From Kitasatospora sp. NBC_00458 (GTDB lineage Bacteria > Actinomycetota > Actinomycetes > Streptomycetales > Streptomycetaceae): a stretch of 64,000 bases of DNA. The DNA is taken from contig NZ_CP107904.1 in assembly GCF_036013975.1 (NCBI RefSeq), positions 5,791,001 to 5,855,000 on the forward strand. The letters run 5' to 3'. The notes beneath the pieces were generated by a model, which did not search any database, was not told the DNA's origin, and saw only the letters and a program-made list of their open reading frames with translations. The translations under genes were made by a program, and so were the position numbers. Of this stretch, positions 1-7,330 are shown piece by piece. Positions within the stretch are counted from its first letter, which is position 1. Every line of letters begins with the position of its first letter.

Positions 1-140
1 AGCTCGCGCAGCCGCTCGATGTCGTTGCGGACGGTGCGGCCGCTCACGCCGAGGCGTTCGGCCAGTTCGGATCCGGGCCAGGCGCGCCGGGTCTGCAGCA
101 GTGAGAGGAGGCGCAGCAGCCGTGCGGAGGTATCGAGCAT
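1..140 (-). CDS. HTH transcriptional regulator, N-terminal fragment (WYL/DeoR type)
   Basis: The window edge cuts this gene; only about 46 N-terminal residues are visible, starting at the ATG whose complement is at 138-140. They read MLDTSARLLRLLSLLQTRR, then a helix-turn-helix with AERLGVSGRTVRNDIERLRE. This is the usual opening of YafY-type regulators, an HTH_11 domain that normally precedes a WYL ligand-sensing domain. It is divergent from the gene at 204 across 63 bp, so it may regulate that neighbour; this is inference. The WYL domain itself lies outside the window. Confidence 0.75.
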   Translation of the reverse strand, partial: MLDTSARLLRLLSLLQTRRAWPGSELAERLGVSGRTVRNDIERLRE

Positions 141-203
141 GGGGACCAGCCTGATCTGCGATTAGGAACGAATCGTGCCTATATCGAGAATACTGTTGTC
201 CCC
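141..203. promoter_or_regulatory. Divergent intergenic promoter region
   Basis: These 63 bp separate the divergent HTH regulator and the epoxide-hydrolase-like gene. They are distinctly AT-richer than the flanks and contain TATCGA and AATACTGTT just before the ATG at 204, so at least one promoter and probably the regulator's operator must lie here. No clear Shine-Dalgarno sequence precedes the ATG, which leaves a near-leaderless transcript possible. Confidence 0.4.
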
Positions 204-1349
204 ATGGAGAACAGCAGCCACACCGACGCCCGGATCCAGCCCTTCCGCATCGACGTCCCGCAGAGCGAGCTCGACGACCTGCGCGAGCGGCTGGCCCGCA
301 CCCGCTGGGGCACCGAGATCCCCGGCGCCGGCTGGAGCCGGGGTGTGCCCACCGCCTACCTCAAGGACCTGGCCGCGTACTGGGCCGACGGGTTCGACTG
401 GCGCAAGGCGGAGGCGGAGCTCAACGGGTTCCCGCAGTTCACCACCGGGATCGACGGCCAGAACATCCACTTCCTGCACGTCCGCTCGCAGAACCCGGCG
501 GCCGTGCCGCTGCTCCTGATGCACGACTGGCCCTGCTCGTTCGTGCAGTTCGTCGAGGTCGTCCGGCCGCTGGCGGAGGACTTCCACGTCGTCGTGACCT
601 CCACGCCCGGCACCGGCTTCTCCGGTCCGCTCGGCGAGGCGGGCTGGAACACCGGCCGCATCGCGGGCGCGTTCGTCGAGCTGATGGGCCGGCTCGGATA
701 CGACTCCTACGGGGTCCAGGGGACGGGCGGCGGGGCCTGGATCGCCGCCGAGATGGGGCGTCAGGTGCCCGACCGGGTCGTCGGCGTCCACGTCAACGGC
801 CTGGTCACCTTCCCCTCCGGGGACCCCGCCGAATTCGAGGGGCTGACTGAGGCCGAGCAGGAGCGGCTGGCCCGGCTGGAGAACTTCCAGCAGGACAAGA
901 TGGGCTTCGTCGCCATCCAGTCGACCCGCCCGCAGACCCTCGCCTTCGGCCTGCACGACTCGCCGGTCGGCCAGCTCGCCTGGATCGCCGAGAAGTTCAA
1001 GGAGTGGACGGACCCGGCCGCCGAGCTCCCCGAGGACGCCGTGGGCCGTGACCGGCTGCTGACCAACGTCAGCGTCTACTGGTTCACCGGCACCGCGGGC
1101 TCCTCCGCGAACCTCTACTACGAGTCGGGCCACGACCCGAGCGCCTGGGCCCCGAAGCCCCGCGGGACCGTCCCGACCGGCGTGGCCGTCGCCCTGAGCA
1201 CCGACATCGCCATCCGCCGCTTCGCCGAGCGGGACCACAACGTCACCCACTGGACCGAGCTGGAGCGCGGCGGCAACTTCCTCTCGCTGGAGCAGCCGGA
1301 GGCCTTCGTCGCCGACGTCCGCGCCTTCTTCGGCACGCTCGGCGGCTGA
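204..1349 (+). CDS. Epoxide-hydrolase-family alpha/beta hydrolase, probably catalytically dead
   Basis: The 381 aa protein has the usual length and order of microsomal-type epoxide hydrolases: an N-terminal EHN domain (about 10-115, FRIDVPQSELDDLRERLART), then an alpha/beta hydrolase fold with PGTGFSGP and YWFTGTAGSSANLYYE. The catalytic motifs are altered. The oxyanion motif HGWPGS is HDWPCS. The nucleophile elbow QGGDWG reads QGTGGG, so the nucleophilic Asp position is Gly175. The terminal GGHF histidine is Asn358 (GGNF). A normal epoxide hydrolase needs both Asp and His, so hydrolysis by the known mechanism is unlikely; a binding role or new chemistry is inferred. It is divergent from the HTH gene at 1-140. 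Confidence 0.85.
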   Translation: MENSSHTDARIQPFRIDVPQSELDDLRERLARTRWGTEIPGAGWSRGVPTAYLKDLAAYWADGFDWRKAEAELNGFPQFTTGIDGQNIHFLHVRSQNPAAVPLLLMHDWPCSFVQFVEVVRPLAEDFHVVVTSTPGTGFSGPLGEAGWNTGRIAGAFVELMGRLGYDSYGVQGTGGGAWIAAEMGRQVPDRVVGVHVNGLVTFPSGDPAEFEGLTEAEQERLARLENFQQDKMGFVAIQSTRPQTLAFGLHDSPVGQLAWIAEKFKEWTDPAAELPEDAVGRDRLLTNVSVYWFTGTAGSSANLYYESGHDPSAWAPKPRGTVPTGVAVALSTDIAIRRFAERDHNVTHWTELERGGNFLSLEQPEAFVADVRAFFGTLGG

Positions 1350-1462
1350 CGGCCGGGAGGGGTGTCCGCGGCAGGCTGCGGGGGCGGGCACCCCGGGAGC
1401 GCCGCGCCGGGTTCCCCCCCCGGATTCCTCCGGAGCCCCTCCGGATCCGCGCCGGATCCGCA

Positions 1463-1497
1463 CCGCCGCCGTCCGGATCCGCTCCGGACGGCGGCGG
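1463..1497. terminator. Convergent stem-loop terminator
   Basis: Perfect 15-bp inverted repeat (1463-1477 with 1483-1497, 5-nt loop) between the convergent gene ends at 1349 and 1520. There is no T-run, as is common in streptomycetes. The surrounding 1390-1500 stretch also repeats CGGATCCG several times. Confidence 0.65.
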
Positions 1498-1519
1498 CTC
1501 CGTGCGGGGAGGGCCGGGT

Positions 1520-2941
1520 TCAGTCCTCGACGGGCGTGCGGGTCCAGCCGCGGGTGTCGTCGGCCCAGAAGTAGCCCGGGGCGCCGCGCAGGCCGGCCGT
1601 CCGGAAGGGCTTGCCGTGGTCGTTGACGGTGAGGGTGCCCTGGCGGTCGCCGCTGCTCCACACCACCTCCAGGTACCAGCTGACGTCCTGGCCCGCCGTC
1701 GAGGCGTCGACGTTCAGCACCTGCGGATCGGTGGACGAGACCCGGTAGGGGAAGTCGGAGGTCCTGCCCTTGGCGTTCCCCTCCATCGCCGGGACGGGCA
1801 CGGGGCGGGGAGCGGCCGCGTCCAGGTCGACCGCGAAGGCCGCCGGGGTGAGGGCGCCGCCGCAGCCCGAGCCCATCGTGTAGGCGTTCCACTTGGGCGC
1901 CGGGCGGGTGCTGACCACCTGCACGTAGAGGGCGTGCAGGACGACGGGCTTGTCCTCGGAGCCCTGCGCGGTCAGTTGCAGCCGCAGGTGCCCACCGGGG
2001 ACGGCGCGCCGGTCGGCCGCCCAGGCGTCCATCCGGCGGCCTCCCGGGGGTGCGGGCGTCGTGCCGGGCGGCTGGGCGGACAGGAACCACTGGCCGCAGG
2101 GGCTGCCCCAGTTGTCGGTCAGGACGTTCACGTGGAACGGCGCTTCGTCGTCGGCGGCCGTGGGGGTCGGCGTCGGCGTGGGGGTGGGAGCGTCGGCCGT
2201 GGTGGGGGCGGGGACGGGGGCCGTCGCCGGGTCGGCCGGCGGGACGGGGCGGCCCGCCGTGTCGGGAGCCGTGGCGGCGGGGAGGGGCGCGGTGGCGGCG
2301 GCCGACGGTCCGGGGCCGGCCGCCGGGGTTCCGTGGCGTCCGGTCAGCACGACGACCGGGATCAGCGCGGCGGCCACGGCCACGGCGGCGGCGCTGAGCA
2401 GGATCCGGGTGGTGCGCCGCCTGCGCCGGGGCCCCTGCGCCGGGAGCCCCTCCGGCTCCGCCCCGTTCGCGGCGGGCGGCAGTCCGTCCGCCGGGGGCCG
2501 CGGTGCGGCGGCGGTCACGGCCGGGGGCGCGGTGTCGGCGCCGGGCGCGGCTCCGGCCCCGGGTGCGCTGGTGGCGCCGGGCGCGGCCTCGGCGACGGAA
2601 GCGGCTTCGGTGACGGCCGCCGTGACAGCCGGGACAGCCGTGACAGCTGCGGCGGCCGAGCGGGTGGCCGGTGCGGCCGGGGCGGCCGACTCCCGGCGGC
2701 GGGCCGCGTCCGCGAGGATCCAGCGGCGGTGCAGCTCGACCAGCTCGTCGGCGCTCGCCCCGCAGACCCGGGCCAGCCGCTCCACCGGCGCGTACTCGTT
2801 GGGGACGGCCGCGCCGTTGCAGTAGCGGTGCAGGGTCGAGGTGCTGACGTGCAGCCGGGCGGCGAGCGCCCCGTAGCTGCGCCCCGAACGGTCCTTCAGC
2901 TCGCGCAGCAGCTCGGCGAACTTCTCCGTCTCGACGCTCAT
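1520..2941 (-). CDS. Membrane-anchored Xre-family HTH protein with extracytoplasmic domain
   Basis: The 473 aa protein starts with an Xre-type HTH (about residues 5-65; SGRSYGALAARLHVSTSTLHRY). A long Ala/Pro-rich low-complexity linker follows, then five arginines and one hydrophobic segment near residues 176-198 (ILLSAAAVAVAAALIPVVVL). The last 230 residues should lie outside the cell; they contain NWGSPCGQWFL and a paired Cys (GSGCGG) and match no domain I can name. The architecture suggests a one-component regulator that reports an external signal to DNA, as known for other actinobacterial HTH-TM proteins. The lipoprotein at 3154 is divergent and could be the target; this is inference. Confidence 0.8.
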   Translation of the reverse strand: MSVETEKFAELLRELKDRSGRSYGALAARLHVSTSTLHRYCNGAAVPNEYAPVERLARVCGASADELVELHRRWILADAARRRESAAPAAPATRSAAAAVTAVPAVTAAVTEAASVAEAAPGATSAPGAGAAPGADTAPPAVTAAAPRPPADGLPPAANGAEPEGLPAQGPRRRRRTTRILLSAAAVAVAAALIPVVVLTGRHGTPAAGPGPSAAATAPLPAATAPDTAGRPVPPADPATAPVPAPTTADAPTPTPTPTPTAADDEAPFHVNVLTDNWGSPCGQWFLSAQPPGTTPAPPGGRRMDAWAADRRAVPGGHLRLQLTAQGSEDKPVVLHALYVQVVSTRPAPKWNAYTMGSGCGGALTPAAFAVDLDAAAPRPVPVPAMEGNAKGRTSDFPYRVSSTDPQVLNVDASTAGQDVSWYLEVVWSSGDRQGTLTVNDHGKPFRTAGLRGAPGYFWADDTRGWTRTPVED

Positions 2942-3153
2942 CCAGGTGCCCCCCTCGTCCCGCAGCGGCGTTCCAGGCTCCGCCGAATCCGCAGCTCACG
3001 GTACCTGTAGGCGTTCCAGCGTCCCGAATCGGCGGGGAGGCCTGGCGGCCGGGACGGGACCCGGGCGAGTCTGCGGTCCGGCGGCAGAACGCACCCCGGC
3101 CGGGGAGCCGCCCGACCGGCCGGGGCCCGTCCAGTGGAAAAGAGGACCCACCC
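2942..3153. promoter_or_regulatory. Divergent promoter region between Xre protein and lipoprotein genes
   Basis: These 212 bp separate two divergent starts and must hold both promoters. I see no strong -10/-35 pair. An AGAGGA ribosome binding site lies just before the GTG at 3154. Confidence 0.35.
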
Positions 3154-3981
3154 GTGACGATCCAGCGGACTCTGATTCCCGGCGCGCTCCTCGTGCTCGG
3201 TGCCGTCGCCCTCACCGGGTGCTCCGGCAGCCCGGCGGCCGGCGGACCGACCGCGGCGGCGCCCCCGCCCGCAGCCGCGGTCGCGCCCGCCGTGGTGGCC
3301 ACGACCTCGGGCGGAGCCGTCGGCGGGCCGGCCGCAGCCCCGTCCACGGCTGCCCCGGGGCCCGCCGCCGCTCCCGCCCCGGCCGTCCCCGCCACCCCGG
3401 CGCGCGGCGTCCCGTCCGCGCCGGCGGCCGACCCCGCGCTCCCCGCTGGACCGGCCGCGGTCGGTACCGGAGGGGCGGGTGCGGCAGGTGGTGCGCCCCG
3501 CCCGGGCCCCTCTGCGCCGGGCGGGTCCGCGGCCGCCGACCCGCGCCCCGCATCCCCGTCGGCCCGGCCTCCGGGCCCGGCAACCGTGCCCGATCGGGCG
3601 CCGTCCTGCACGCCCGGGCAGCTCGCCGTCACGGCGAAGCCCGTGTCCCGCCCGGCCGGGCGCCTGCTGCTGACGGCTCGCAACACCGGGACCGCCCCGT
3701 GCGATCTGGGGCTGGTCGGAGTCGTCACCTTCGCGGGCGGGGTCGAGGCGACCGTCCCCGGGGGGATCGGCGGCGGCCCGAATGTCCTGATGCCGGGACA
3801 GGCCAACCACGAGGCGGTCACGCTGGTTCGCGGTGGCGCCCCGGGCAGCGGCGCCACCGCGTCGGCGCTCACCGTCGCGCTCGACGGCGGCGCCACGGTG
3901 ACCGTCCGCACCACGTCCTTCGTCCACGCCCCCTCGTCCGGCCTGTGGCGGTCGACCGAGGCCGACGCCCTCCGGCAGTGA
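3154..3981 (+). CDS. Secreted lipoprotein with DUF4232-like C-terminal domain
   Basis: 275 aa from a GTG start preceded by AGAGGA. Residues 1-23 form a lipoprotein signal (ALLVLGAVALTGC, lipobox Cys23). A long Ala/Pro/Gly linker (about 24-145) follows, then a compact domain from CTPGQLAVT to the end with a second Cys (NTGTAPCDLGL). The pattern of an N-terminal Cys, an NTG turn and a second Cys is typical of DUF4232, a streptomycete cell-surface domain of unknown function. It is divergent from the Xre membrane protein and co-directional with the protease at 4132. Confidence 0.75.
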   Translation: MTIQRTLIPGALLVLGAVALTGCSGSPAAGGPTAAAPPPAAAVAPAVVATTSGGAVGGPAAAPSTAAPGPAAAPAPAVPATPARGVPSAPAADPALPAGPAAVGTGGAGAAGGAPRPGPSAPGGSAAADPRPASPSARPPGPATVPDRAPSCTPGQLAVTAKPVSRPAGRLLLTARNTGTAPCDLGLVGVVTFAGGVEATVPGGIGGGPNVLMPGQANHEAVTLVRGGAPGSGATASALTVALDGGATVTVRTTSFVHAPSSGLWRSTEADALRQ

Positions 3982-4010
3982 CCGGCCGGGCGGAGCCGGC
4001 AGACCCGGTG

Positions 4011-4110
4011 GAGCCCGCAGAGCCCGCAGAACCCGCAGAACCCACAGAGCCCGCAGAGCCCGGTGGACCCCGCAGAACAAGAAGAACCCCGCAGAACCCC
4101 GCAGAACCCC
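4011..4110. repeat. Short tandem repeats (9-mer then 10-mer) before the protease gene
   Basis: Six consecutive 9-nt units of the type GAGCCCGCA or GAACCCGCA run from 4011 to 4064. Three 10-nt units of GAACCCCGCA follow from about 4082 to 4110. The unit change from 9 to 10 by one extra C looks like slipped-strand expansion. The tract fills the gap between the lipoprotein and protease genes and ends just before the AAGAGGAG ribosome binding site. Confidence 0.85.
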
Positions 4111-4131
4111 GAGGAAAGAGGAGCACCCAGC

Positions 4132-4962
4132 ATGCGCATCCCGAACCGACGTCCGAACCGCACCGCCGCCCCGCACCCCACCGTCTCCACCGCCCCCACC
4201 GCCCGCACCGCCCGCACCGCGCGGGGCCCGCTCGCCGTCCTGCTGGCCGCCGCCGGGCTGGTGGCCGTGGCCGCCGCCCCCGCCGCCGCCGTCCACGGCG
4301 GGTCGGACACGACGACCAGGGCCAACCCCTTCGTCATCGCCCTGGAGACGGCGGACGGCCAGCAGTGGTGCACCGGCGCCCTGATCGCCCCCACCAAGGT
4401 CCTCACGGCCGGCCACTGCGTCACCGAGGCCGACGACCCGACCACCCTGCGGGTGATCGCGGGCCGGACCGACCTCACCGGCACCGGCGGCCAGGAACGG
4501 CGGGTGAAGAGCTTCAAGGTCGACCCCCGCTTCACCTCCGCCCTGGCCCACGACTCGGCGGTGCTCACCCTCGACCGGCCGCTCCCGCAGCGGACGGTCC
4601 GGGTGGCGGGGAAGGGCGACGAGAAGCTCTACCGGTACGGCCGCACGGCCACCGTGTACGGCTACGGGCGGACCGGGGACGGCAACCCGGGCACCCACCT
4701 GAAGAAGGCGGTGCTCACGCTCGCGGCACCGGCCGACTGCTTCCCGTACGCCGAATCCGACACCTCGCCGCTGCTGAAGGTCTGCGGCATGCCCGGGCCC
4801 GGGACGACCGACAGCATCTGCAAGGGCGACTCCGGCGGGCCGCTGGTCGTGGACGGCGTGGTGATCGGTGTCGTCTCGACCGGCAACAAGTACTGCGACA
4901 CCCAGATCCCGGTCTCGGTGTTCACCCGGGCCACCGACGTGCCCCGGTCGATCCTGAAGTAG
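4132..4962 (+). CDS. Secreted trypsin-like serine protease (S1 family)
   Basis: 276 aa from the ATG at 4132, chosen because GAGGAAAGAGGAG lies just upstream; frames starting earlier translate the repeat tract. There is an Arg/Thr-rich N-region, then a signal segment (PLAVLLAAAGLVAVAAAPAAA). The mature chymotrypsin fold has the full triad: His95 in LTAGHC, Asp141 in AHDSAV and Ser234 in GDSGGP, plus paired cysteines. HGGSDT near the signal cleavage site corresponds to the usual IVGG-type new N-terminus. The product is expected to be an extracellular endopeptidase. The S1 pocket residue was not assigned. Confidence 0.9.
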   Translation: MRIPNRRPNRTAAPHPTVSTAPTARTARTARGPLAVLLAAAGLVAVAAAPAAAVHGGSDTTTRANPFVIALETADGQQWCTGALIAPTKVLTAGHCVTEADDPTTLRVIAGRTDLTGTGGQERRVKSFKVDPRFTSALAHDSAVLTLDRPLPQRTVRVAGKGDEKLYRYGRTATVYGYGRTGDGNPGTHLKKAVLTLAAPADCFPYAESDTSPLLKVCGMPGPGTTDSICKGDSGGPLVVDGVVIGVVSTGNKYCDTQIPVSVFTRATDVPRSILK

Positions 4963-4999
4963 GCGTACGGCCTCCGGCACGCGGCCGGGCGGAGCGGGC

Positions 5000-5284
5000 T
5001 CAGGCCCCCGCCCGGCCTTCGCCGTCCCCGAGGACGGCGGCCAGCAGGCCGGGGAACTCGGCCTCGACCGGACCGCGCCGGAGCGACATGATCCGGGCCT
5101 TGCCGTCCGCGCGGGTGTCGGTGAGACCGGCCTCGCGCAGGATGCGCCAGTGGTTGGAGAGCGTGGAGCGCGGTACGTCGAGGCCCTCCGGACTGCACGC
5201 GCACTCGCCGTCGGCCGCCATCCGCCGGACCAGTTCCAGCCGGACGGGGTCGCCGAGGGCGTGCAGGACCACGGGCATCTCCAC
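5000..5284 (-). CDS. ArsR-family winged-helix regulator
   Basis: The 94 aa single-domain protein opens with VLHALGDPVRLELVRRMAADGE, the standard ArsR first helix. The recognition region is LDVPRSTLSNHWRILREAGLTDTRADGKARIMSLR. A CAC pair (ECACSPE) near residue 29 could in principle bind metal, but the usual ELCVC context is absent and streptomycete homologues next to glyoxalase-fold genes generally do not sense metals; this point is inference. It is divergent from the VOC gene at 5378, which it probably represses. Confidence 0.85.
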   Translation of the reverse strand: MEMPVVLHALGDPVRLELVRRMAADGECACSPEGLDVPRSTLSNHWRILREAGLTDTRADGKARIMSLRRGPVEAEFPGLLAAVLGDGEGRAGA

Positions 5285-5310
5285 CGGGCCCTCCCTTCCG
5301 TCCGTTCTCC

Positions 5311-5324
5311 TACTCCTCGTAGTA
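5311..5324. promoter_or_regulatory. Candidate ArsR operator
   Basis: TACTCCTCGTAGTA is an imperfect palindrome with TACT and AGTA arms. It lies in the 93-bp divergent gap between the ArsR gene and the VOC gene, where an autoregulatory operator is expected. The assignment rests on position and symmetry only. Confidence 0.4.
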
Positions 5325-5377
5325 TGCGGCTCGGTTCAACGTTTCGGGAAAATCGAAATGATCTCGGAGGATCCCGC

Positions 5378-5749
5378 ATGCCCGTCGTCCGCACCTACAC
5401 CCGCGTCTACGTCGACGACCTCGACACCGCCCTGCCCACCTTCGTCGAACTCACCGGTGAGCAGCCGTCGTTGCGCTTCCCCTACCGCGACCTCGAACTC
5501 GCCGCGATCGGTGGCCACCTGCTCGTCGCCGGCACCCCCGAGGCCCTCGCCCCCTACCGGGCCACCCACGCCACCCTGATCGTCACCTCCCTCGACGAGG
5601 TCCTCGCGCTCGTCGACGCCCTCGGCGGCGAGGTCCTCGACGGCCCCAACACCGTCCCCACCGGCCGCAACCTCACCGCCCGCCACCCCGGCGGCGCCGT
5701 CCTCGAATACGTCGAGTTCCACGCCGAGGCCCGCGCGACGATGCAGTGA
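5378..5749 (+). CDS. VOC-superfamily (glyoxalase-fold) protein
   Basis: 123 aa from an ATG preceded by GGAGG at 5366-5370. It has paired beta-alpha-beta-beta-beta halves: an N-terminal TYTRVYVDDLDTALPTFVELTG, then ATHATLIVTSLDEVLALVDALG and a closing HPGGAVLEYVEFH. The length fits a one-domain vicinal-oxygen-chelate fold, the family of glyoxalases, dioxygenases and bleomycin-resistance binders. Metal ligands are not obvious and the substrate is unknown. Its pairing with a divergent ArsR gene is common in actinomycetes. Confidence 0.8.
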   Translation: MPVVRTYTRVYVDDLDTALPTFVELTGEQPSLRFPYRDLELAAIGGHLLVAGTPEALAPYRATHATLIVTSLDEVLALVDALGGEVLDGPNTVPTGRNLTARHPGGAVLEYVEFHAEARATMQ

Positions 5750-5783
5750 GCCGAGGTCGCTCGAAGGGGCGCCGAGCGGGCGG

Positions 5784-6515
5784 TCAGATGGCCAGGCGGG
5801 CGGCGATGCCGTCGAGGACGCAGTCGAGGCCGGTCTCGAACTGCCAGTCGGGGTCGTCCTTGCGGGTGGCCTCGGTGAGGTAGCGGCCGTACGCGGGGTA
5901 GCGGCCGGTGGACATCAGCCAGGTCATCCGGGGGGCGAGGGCGGCGCGGGTCGCGTCGCCGTCGGGCCAGCCCTGTTCGCGCTGCCAGGTCTGCAGGCCG
6001 ACCTCGGTGGCGACCGAGCCGCGCACGTAGTCGGTCACGGTACGGAAGACCGCCATCGTGGTGTCGGCGTCCAGGCCGTGCCCCGCGAGGGCGGCGAAGG
6101 CGTGCTCGGGGACGGCGAGCTGGTTCGGGGTGAGGGCGAGGGTGCCGGCCCGGACGGTCCACGGGTGGGCGAGGTTCATCGCGCGCAGGGCGAGGGCGAG
6201 GGCGCGCATGGTGGCGCGCCAGTCGGTTCCGGTGCGGTCGAGCGGGAGCTCGGCGTGGACGGAGTCGACCATCAGTTCCAGGAGTTCGTCCTTGCCGGAG
6301 ACGTACCGGTAGGCGGCCATCGGGGCGACGCCGAGCGCGGTGGCGAGGCGGCGCATGGTGACGGCCTCAAGGCCCTCGGCGTCGGCGAGCGCGACCGCGG
6401 CCTCGGCGATCCGCTGCGGGGTGAGCGCGGTGCGCGGGGCGGGTGCCGGGCGGTCGAGGCGCTCCCAGAGGGAGGCGGGGGGCTGCTCCGCGGCGGTGCC
6501 CTCGTGCGGGGTCAT
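5784..6515 (-). CDS. TetR-family repressor (tetracycline-repressor C-terminal type)
   Basis: 243 aa. The HTH covers about residues 30-80 (LTPQRIAEAAVALADAEGLEAVTMRRLATALGVAPMAAYRYV), followed by an all-helical ligand-binding domain of the TetR_C type (MRALALALRAMNLAHPWTV). It is divergent from the FMN reductase and MFS exporter. The gap holds three copies of its probable operator, so it most likely represses both itself and the exporter operon and is released by a small molecule. Confidence 0.9.
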   Translation of the reverse strand: MTPHEGTAAEQPPASLWERLDRPAPAPRTALTPQRIAEAAVALADAEGLEAVTMRRLATALGVAPMAAYRYVSGKDELLELMVDSVHAELPLDRTGTDWRATMRALALALRAMNLAHPWTVRAGTLALTPNQLAVPEHAFAALAGHGLDADTTMAVFRTVTDYVRGSVATEVGLQTWQREQGWPDGDATRAALAPRMTWLMSTGRYPAYGRYLTEATRKDDPDWQFETGLDCVLDGIAARLAI

Positions 6516-6557
6516 GGGCGGCTCCTTCCGGTGGTGGCCGACGCCTGGGGACCGGCA

Positions 6558-6643
6558 CTCGATGTGTACAACGTATCAGGAGTGGACGGCGTACGCGGCT
6601 GTGTGTACGTTGTATCCGCAAGAGATACGTTGTACACATCGAG
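6558..6643. promoter_or_regulatory. Triple TetR operator with 20-bp perfect inverted repeat
   Basis: CTCGATGTGTACAACGTATC at 6558-6577 is the exact reverse complement of 6624-6643. Each arm contains the small palindrome TAC-N3-GTA (6567-6575 and 6626-6634); a third copy lies between them at 6606-6614. Centres are 39 and 20 bp apart, the second spacing being about two helical turns. A possible promoter for the reductase gene, TTGTAT (6610-6615) with 17 bp to TACACA (6633-6638), is buried in the middle and right operators, so bound repressor would block RNA polymerase. Confidence 0.8.
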
Positions 6644-6653
6644 GGGGATCTCC

Positions 6654-7301
6654 ATGTCCGCGAACACGTCCGCCGCCACCACCGCCACCGCGCCCGCCAC
6701 CGCCGCGTCCACCGCCACCGAGCCGCTGCGCGTCGCCGTCATCGTCGGCTCCACCCGGGGCGGCCGCTTCGCGCCGGTCGTCACCCGCTGGCTGCGCGAG
6801 CACCTCGACGCCCGGGGGGACCTGGAGGTCGACGTGGTCGACCTGGTCGAGACCCCGCTGCCCACCGAGCTGCCGTCCTTCGGCGACCCGGCCGCACCCG
6901 GCACGGAGGAACTGCTCGCCGCCGTCTCGCCCCGCCTGGCGGCCGCCGACGCCTTCGTGATCGTCACGCCCGAGTACAACCACAGCTACCCGGCGCCGCT
7001 GAAGAACGCCCTCGACTGGCACAACCACGAGTTCCACGCCAAGCCGGTCGCCTTCGTCTCGTACGGCGGGATCTCCGGCGGCCTGCGCGCGGTCGAGGCG
7101 CTGCGGATCGTCCTGGCCGAGCTGAACGCCGTGACCATCCGCAACACGGTCAGCTTCCACGGCGCCTGGGAGCGGTTCGACTCCGACGGCAAGGCGGTCG
7201 ACCCGGCCGCCGACGCCGCCGCCAAGACCCTGCTGGACCAGCTGACCTGGTGGGCCCAGGCGCTGCGCGACGCCAAGCGCGTCCGCCCGTTTACCGGCTG
7301 A
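6654..7301 (+). CDS. NAD(P)H-dependent FMN reductase family protein
   Basis: 215 aa. A 24-residue Ala/Thr-rich N-terminus is followed by a flavodoxin-like fold: LRVAVIVGSTRGGRFAPVV binds the FMN phosphate, and VTPEYNHSYPAPLKNALDW is the second signature of the NADPH-dependent FMN reductase family. It probably reduces flavin, quinone or azo substrates using NAD(P)H. It is the first gene after the TetR operator and 29 bp upstream of the exporter, so the pair looks like a detoxification operon. Confidence 0.9.
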   Translation: MSANTSAATTATAPATAASTATEPLRVAVIVGSTRGGRFAPVVTRWLREHLDARGDLEVDVVDLVETPLPTELPSFGDPAAPGTEELLAAVSPRLAAADAFVIVTPEYNHSYPAPLKNALDWHNHEFHAKPVAFVSYGGISGGLRAVEALRIVLAELNAVTIRNTVSFHGAWERFDSDGKAVDPAADAAAKTLLDQLTWWAQALRDAKRVRPFTG

Positions 7302-7330
7302 GCGCGGGGGAGGGGGAAGGAAGCGGAACG

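Noticed and set aside
162..4568. Minus-strand 1468-codon open frame
   Set aside because: It runs antisense through the epoxide-hydrolase, lipoprotein and protease genes and gives only Arg/Pro/Gly-rich low-complexity protein; a GC-content artefact.
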